DNA of 8,373 nucleotides from Endomicrobium sp. (GTDB taxonomy: Bacteria; Elusimicrobiota; Endomicrobiia; Endomicrobiales; Endomicrobiaceae), in the NCBI GenBank assembly GCA_031264425.1, contig JAISDY010000067.1:1-8373 (forward strand). Direction: 5' to 3'. Each line of letters starts with the position of its first letter. Within the stretch, counting starts at the first letter, position 1. The notes beneath the pieces were generated by a model. The model saw only the letters and a program-made list of their open reading frames with translations, searched no databases and was not told the DNA's origin. Below are positions 6,338-8,373 of the stretch, in pieces. Made by a program: the position numbers and the translations under genes.

Positions 6338-6798
6338 AACTGGTAATGGACATGAGTATGGAAAGAGAAAAAGCAAACGATTTGTTTCCAGAAGGTATGC
6401 AAAGGGTGGAGATACTATCGGCTGGCGTAAAGAAAAGCAAGGCTGGCAACGATATGTTGGTAGCGATACTATTATGCGTAAACAGCGGAGAAATAGGCGA
6501 ATTCATGTTTACGATGATAAAAGAGAAAAGGTGGGTATTGAAAAGTTTGCTAGAAGCTACGGGGATATACCAAAAAGACGAAAATGGAAACTACGTGTTT
6601 GATACGGACAATTTGAAAGGAAAGAGAGCGATAGCGCACGTTCATAACGTTGAAGAGGAATATATAGATAGAGATTTAAAACAACAAAAAAAGAAGAGGT
6701 CGCAGATAAGGAGATTCCTGTCTATAGTTAGCGGGTCAAACGGTGTCGGGCAAGAAGCTGCAAAAGAAGAAACAGCGGACGTTGAAATACCGTTTTAA
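6334..6798 (+). CDS. Phage single-stranded DNA-binding-like protein
   Basis: A 154-residue protein directly after the exonuclease, with AAGGAGG at 6320-6326 seven nt before an ATG that overlaps the previous stop. A beta-rich N-terminal domain (RVEILSAGVKKSKAGNDMLVAIL, about 24-46) resembles the small phage proteins of the DUF669 type found beside RecT genes. An acidic C-terminal tail ends in DVEIPF, the partner-docking tail typical of SSB proteins. The middle (about 112-127) is very basic. Role inferred: coats single strands exposed by the exonuclease and during replication, and recruits partners through its tail. The family assignment is by pattern only; the SSB-like role has stronger support from tail and context. 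Confidence 0.7.
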   Translation: MKLVMDMSMEREKANDLFPEGMQRVEILSAGVKKSKAGNDMLVAILLCVNSGEIGEFMFTMIKEKRWVLKSLLEATGIYQKDENGNYVFDTDNLKGKRAIAHVHNVEEEYIDRDLKQQKKKRSQIRRFLSIVSGSNGVGQEAAKEETADVEIPF

Positions 6799-6816
6799 AA
6801 AGAGGAAATATAATAA

Positions 6817-6957
6817 ATGATAAAAAAAGAGTTAATAAAAGATTTGATTACGGCAGTGTTACTATCGGCAGGCGACTATAATGCTTGGGACCGTAGGCAG
6901 TACAGATATTTAAGAGACAAATATTATGTGCCAGAGGATGACAATGAGAAGGAATAA
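6817..6957 (+). CDS. Small phage protein of unknown function
   Basis: A 46-residue ORF with AGAGGA at 6801-6806, ten nt before the ATG. It starts with a short helix (MIKKELIKDLITAVLLSAG), has a Trp/Tyr/Arg-rich middle (YNAWDRRQYRYLRDKYY) and an acidic end. No family recognised. It overlaps the next gene start by 14 nt, so the two are probably translated together. Confidence 0.55.
   Translation: MIKKELIKDLITAVLLSAGDYNAWDRRQYRYLRDKYYVPEDDNEKE
6933..6937 (+). promoter_or_regulatory. Shine-Dalgarno that decides the DUF1064 gene start
   Basis: AGAGG lies 6 nt before the ATG at 6944. In-frame ATGs at 6926 and 6938 are upstream of it or touch it, so they are unlikely starts. Confidence 0.6.
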
Positions 6958-7303
6958 GTACGGCGCGAAAAAGACAGAAATAGACGGGATAGTTTTTGAT
7001 TCAAAGAAGGAGGCGACAAGGTATGAGGAGCTTCTATTGTTGGAAAAAGCAGGAGCGATAGAAGAGTTGACACTACAAAAATCGTTTTTACTACAGGAAG
7101 GGTTTGTAGAAAAAAAACCAAAAGACATAGGGTCAAAACTTATACGTCCGATAACGTACGTATGCGACTTTTACTATTACGACAAAGGGAAAGGGTGGTA
7201 CGTGGTAGAAGACGTAAAAGGCATAAAAACTGAAGTCTATAAAATAAAGAAGAAAATGTTTTTGAAGCAATTTGGGGACACTTTTGAGTTTGTGGAGATA
7301 TAG
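6944..7303 (+). CDS. DUF1064 family phage nuclease-like protein
   Basis: A 119-residue protein with the hallmarks of DUF1064: RRNKYGAKK at the very N-terminus, then FDSKKEATRYEEL (Glu23), a core strand YVCDFYY (Asp75), and VVEDVKG (Glu89 and/or Asp90 with Lys92), followed by a TEVYKIKKK segment (96-104). The Glu...Asp...(E/D)xK layout indicates a small PD-(D/E)XK-type nuclease, and members are often annotated as endonucleases or Holliday-junction resolvase-like. A role in resolving recombination or replication intermediates fits its neighbours. The length is normal. Its last codons are partly duplicated about 100 bp downstream, across the origin-like region. Confidence 0.82.
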   Translation: MRRNKYGAKKTEIDGIVFDSKKEATRYEELLLLEKAGAIEELTLQKSFLLQEGFVEKKPKDIGSKLIRPITYVCDFYYYDKGKGWYVVEDVKGIKTEVYKIKKKMFLKQFGDTFEFVEI

Positions 7304-7317
7304 GGGGGGAAAGTACT

Positions 7318-7337
7318 TGTGGATAAGATGTGGATAA
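7318..7337 (-). promoter_or_regulatory. Two perfect DnaA boxes, 11 bp apart
   Basis: TGTGGATAA at 7318-7326 and again at 7329-7337 is the exact complement of the strong DnaA box TTATCCACA. Both face the same way on the minus strand and start 11 bp apart, about one helical turn. They lie in the gap between the nuclease gene and the initiator-like gene, next to the iterons, which fits a replication origin that uses host DnaA, or DnaA-dependent control of the next gene. Confidence 0.7.
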
Positions 7338-7348
7338 CTCCTAAAAAA

Positions 7349-7376
7349 ACCAAAGTATAACCAAAGTATAACCAAA
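7349..7376 (+). repeat. Intergenic iteron cluster, three copies
   Basis: ACCAAAGTATA at 7349-7359 is repeated exactly at 7360-7370. A third ACCAAA at 7371-7376 continues as GGGAAA. The spacing is exactly 11 bp. The third copy's 12-mer ACCAAAGGGAAA recurs exactly at 7672-7683 inside the downstream gene. Confidence 0.85.
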
Positions 7377-7419
7377 GGGAAAAAGTTTGAGTTTATGGAA
7401 ATAAAAAGGGAAAACGAAA

Positions 7420-8373
7420 ATGGGCGAAAGAGATGGATTTATATTTTACAAGAGCTTTTTTGAAGCAATAAAGGAGCTTAAAGATGAAGACAAAGGGATT
7501 ATTGCGTACGCAATAATGCAGTACGGATTGATAGGGGAAATTCCACAATTAACAGGGTATCTAAAATCGATGTTTTTACTCATAAAGCCGCAAATAGATG
7601 CAAATAATAAAAGGTATGAAAACGGGTGTCTTGGGGGGCGACCACCAAAACCGAACAATAACCAAAATGAAACCAAAGGGAAACCTAACAATAACCAAAC
7701 AATAACCAAACCATATCCTAAAGAGAAAGATAAAGAAAAAGAAAAAGAGAAAGATAAAGAAAAAGAGAAAGATAAAGAAAAAACCAGGGGGATGAGTAAG
7801 CTTGTAAATCTCTGGCCACGGGATAGCGCTTCCAAAACCCTTTGCCGTACTCCTCCCCCTTTTCCCGCTCCGCTGGGGATTTCGGGAATTTCCAACGACA
7901 ACGACAGCAAGGCTCTTAGCAGCAAAGACACCTCCTGCAACGACAGCAAGGCTCTTGACCCTAAAGACACCTCCTGTAGCACAAGACACCTCAACCCTCA
8001 AGCCCACTTGCTTGAGGCGTTCAAGGCTCTTTACCAAGCTCAAACGCAGCTCCCCTACCACCCAACAGCCCAAGACTTAGCGTCTATGGAAATCCTTGTG
8101 GCACGGTACGGTCAGCACGCTGTGGAAAACAAAATCCGCATTCTCCACGCTGGCTGTAAAAACGCTGCGTTTTGGTTCACAAAAAATGGGTTCTCCGACT
8201 TTAACGTTGGCTATTTAGTCCGCTTCTGGAACGAGCTTGTCCCCTTTGAATCCGAAGCCCAAAAACAGGCAAGACTTGAGCACGAAAGCTCTAAAGCTGC
8301 CGCTGAAAGAATCGTCGCTAAAAGAGAGGAGGAACGTCGCAAATGGCAATTAAACCGTTCAAAAGTCCCGACG
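7420..8373 (+). CDS. Phage replication initiator-like protein (DUF6291-like N-terminus), 3' end outside window
   Basis: One uninterrupted frame of 318 codons running off the right edge; the start at 7420 has a modest AAGGG (7406-7410). Residues 1-75 resemble the DUF6291 phage group: FIFYKSFFEAIKEL, a GIIAYAIMQYGL helix, LIKPQIDANNKRYENG and the typical GGRPPKP that begins an Asn/Gln/Thr/Lys linker. Residues 100-121 are a Lys/Glu/Asp repeat. Residues 125-190 are low-complexity with a 13-residue tandem repeat. Residues 195-275 form a compact domain (LLEAFKALYQAQ, ASMEILVARYG, AAFWFTKNGFSDF, LVRFWNELVP) like the C-terminal part of phage replisome organisers, then a charged helix. Base composition changes sharply after residue about 122, suggesting a domain swap. 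It probably binds the iterons, some of which lie in its own gene, and loads a helicase. This role is inferred from context. Confidence 0.72.
   Translation, partial: MGERDGFIFYKSFFEAIKELKDEDKGIIAYAIMQYGLIGEIPQLTGYLKSMFLLIKPQIDANNKRYENGCLGGRPPKPNNNQNETKGKPNNNQTITKPYPKEKDKEKEKEKDKEKEKDKEKTRGMSKLVNLWPRDSASKTLCRTPPPFPAPLGISGISNDNDSKALSSKDTSCNDSKALDPKDTSCSTRHLNPQAHLLEAFKALYQAQTQLPYHPTAQDLASMEILVARYGQHAVENKIRILHAGCKNAAFWFTKNGFSDFNVGYLVRFWNELVPFESEAQKQARLEHESSKAAAERIVAKREEERRKWQLNRSKVPT
7644..7710 (+). repeat. Iteron cluster inside the initiator gene, five ACCAAA copies
   Basis: ACCAAA begins at 7644, 7661, 7672, 7694 and 7705. The last four are 11, 22 and 11 bp apart. The longer AACAATAACCAAA begins at 7654, 7687 and 7698, at distances of 33 and 11 bp. 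The copies fall in different codon phases (Asn-Gln in some, Thr-Lys in others), so the spacing is kept at the DNA level and is not just a repeated peptide. Confidence 0.75.
7720..7782 (+). repeat. Purine-rich A/G tract with 18-bp repeats
   Basis: Sixty-three nt with no C and only three T. Three copies of GAGAAAGATAAAGAAAAA (7723-7740, 7747-7764, 7765-7782) are split by one GAAAAA. It encodes the Lys/Glu/Asp stretch of the initiator. By position after the iterons it resembles the easily melted, strand-asymmetric tract of lambda ori. Confidence 0.8.
7900..7977 (+). repeat. Two 39-bp tandem repeats in the initiator gene
   Basis: Units 7900-7938 and 7939-7977 encode NDSKALSSKDTSC and NDSKALDPKDTSC. 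The period is in frame. The decamer CAAGGCTCTT occurs in each unit (7908-7917, 7947-7956) and a third time at 8022-8031. Confidence 0.9.
7996..8017 (+). repeat. Small hairpin inside the initiator gene
   Basis: CCTCAAGC (7996-8003) and GCTTGAGG (8010-8017) are perfect complements with a 6-nt loop. It lies inside coding sequence just after the 39-bp repeats. Role unknown; it may be chance. Confidence 0.45.

Larger units (their letters stand above)
7283..7403 (+). repeat. Imperfect 18-bp direct repeats flanking the DnaA-box/iteron segment
   Basis: Positions 7283-7300 (the end of the DUF1064 gene, TTTGAGTTTGTGGAGATA) recur as 7386-7403 with 16 of 18 bases identical. The 85 bp between them contain both DnaA boxes and the first three iterons. 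The second copy is outside any accepted gene. Confidence 0.75.

Noticed and set aside
5818..6402. 194-codon minus-strand open frame
   Set aside because: It lies wholly opposite the exonuclease and SSB-like genes, which have clear motifs and Shine-Dalgarno sites; its Ser/Phe/Leu composition is that of an antisense shadow.
7319..7360. Possible 13-codon ORF starting at GTG over the DnaA boxes
   Set aside because: Very short, poor spacing to the G-run upstream, and the paired DnaA boxes explain the sequence better.
7720..7800. GC-skew switch read as proof of a bidirectional origin
   Set aside because: The change runs from G-rich to C-rich on the + strand, the opposite of the usual origin sign, so it was not used as evidence for the origin.
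7446..8073. Two long minus-strand open frames (7446-7994 and 7576-8073)
   Set aside because: They oppose a single uninterrupted + frame with a recognisable DUF6291-like start, and their translations are Phe/Leu/Ser runs caused by the purine tract read backward.
7792..8373. Separate gene starting at the ATG at 7792, where composition changes
   Set aside because: The G-run directly touches the ATG, too close for a Shine-Dalgarno, and the frame is continuous with the upstream gene, so one fused or swapped protein is simpler.
1..8373. CRISPR array, tRNA or rRNA gene, insertion sequence
   Set aside because: No regularly spaced repeat-spacer series, cloverleaf or CCA-adjacent sequence, transposase motif or terminal inverted repeat pair was seen. 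The repeats present are tandem or iteron-like.

Overview
The window joins two unlike pieces of DNA. Positions 1 to about 3240 are bacterial housekeeping DNA. Positions about 3570 to 8373 look like the early region of an integrated tailed phage (prophage), or a close relative of one. The host is an AT-rich bacterium. Its LeuC/LeuD pair is of the short homoaconitase-like type, and its LeuB belongs to the isocitrate/isopropylmalate dehydrogenase family. Elusimicrobia (Endomicrobium-like) or an AT-rich spirochaete would fit, but the sequence alone does not settle the host.

Host part: the 3' end of leuC, then leuD, leuB and asd, all on the + strand and probably one leucine/aspartate-family operon. 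LeuC-LeuD isomerises isopropylmalate, LeuB oxidises it, and Asd makes aspartate semialdehyde for lysine, threonine and methionine. A strong 17-bp-stem terminator (3185-3237) closes the operon and also serves a convergent minus-strand ORF (3244-3564). That ORF looks like a cysteine-rich secreted protein that has lost its 5' end.

Junction, 3565-3760: no gene, very AT-rich, with a 12-bp inverted repeat, two perfect AT palindromes and a candidate promoter. From 3761 onward about twelve genes run in one direction, tightly packed with ATGA-type stop/start overlaps and strong Shine-Dalgarno sequences. First come six small accessory proteins: a membrane or lipoprotein-like peptide, a helical protein, a Cys4 mini-protein and three others. 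Then comes a homologous recombination module: a RecT-like annealing protein, a PD-(D/E)XK exonuclease and an SSB-like protein with an acidic IPF tail. It is followed by a 46-residue ORF, a DUF1064-type nuclease and a replication initiator-like gene that runs off the end of the window.

The most interesting part is 7283-7800, which looks like a phage replication origin. It has two perfect DnaA boxes 11 bp apart, eight ACCAAA iterons in two clusters (one intergenic, one inside the initiator gene) mostly spaced by multiples of 11 bp, and then a 63-nt almost pure A/G tract. The plan resembles lambda ori inside gene O. Just after the purine tract, still in the same open reading frame, base composition and strand skew change abruptly, which suggests a domain swap in the initiator. 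No integrase, repressor, tRNA, IS element or CRISPR array is visible in the window.
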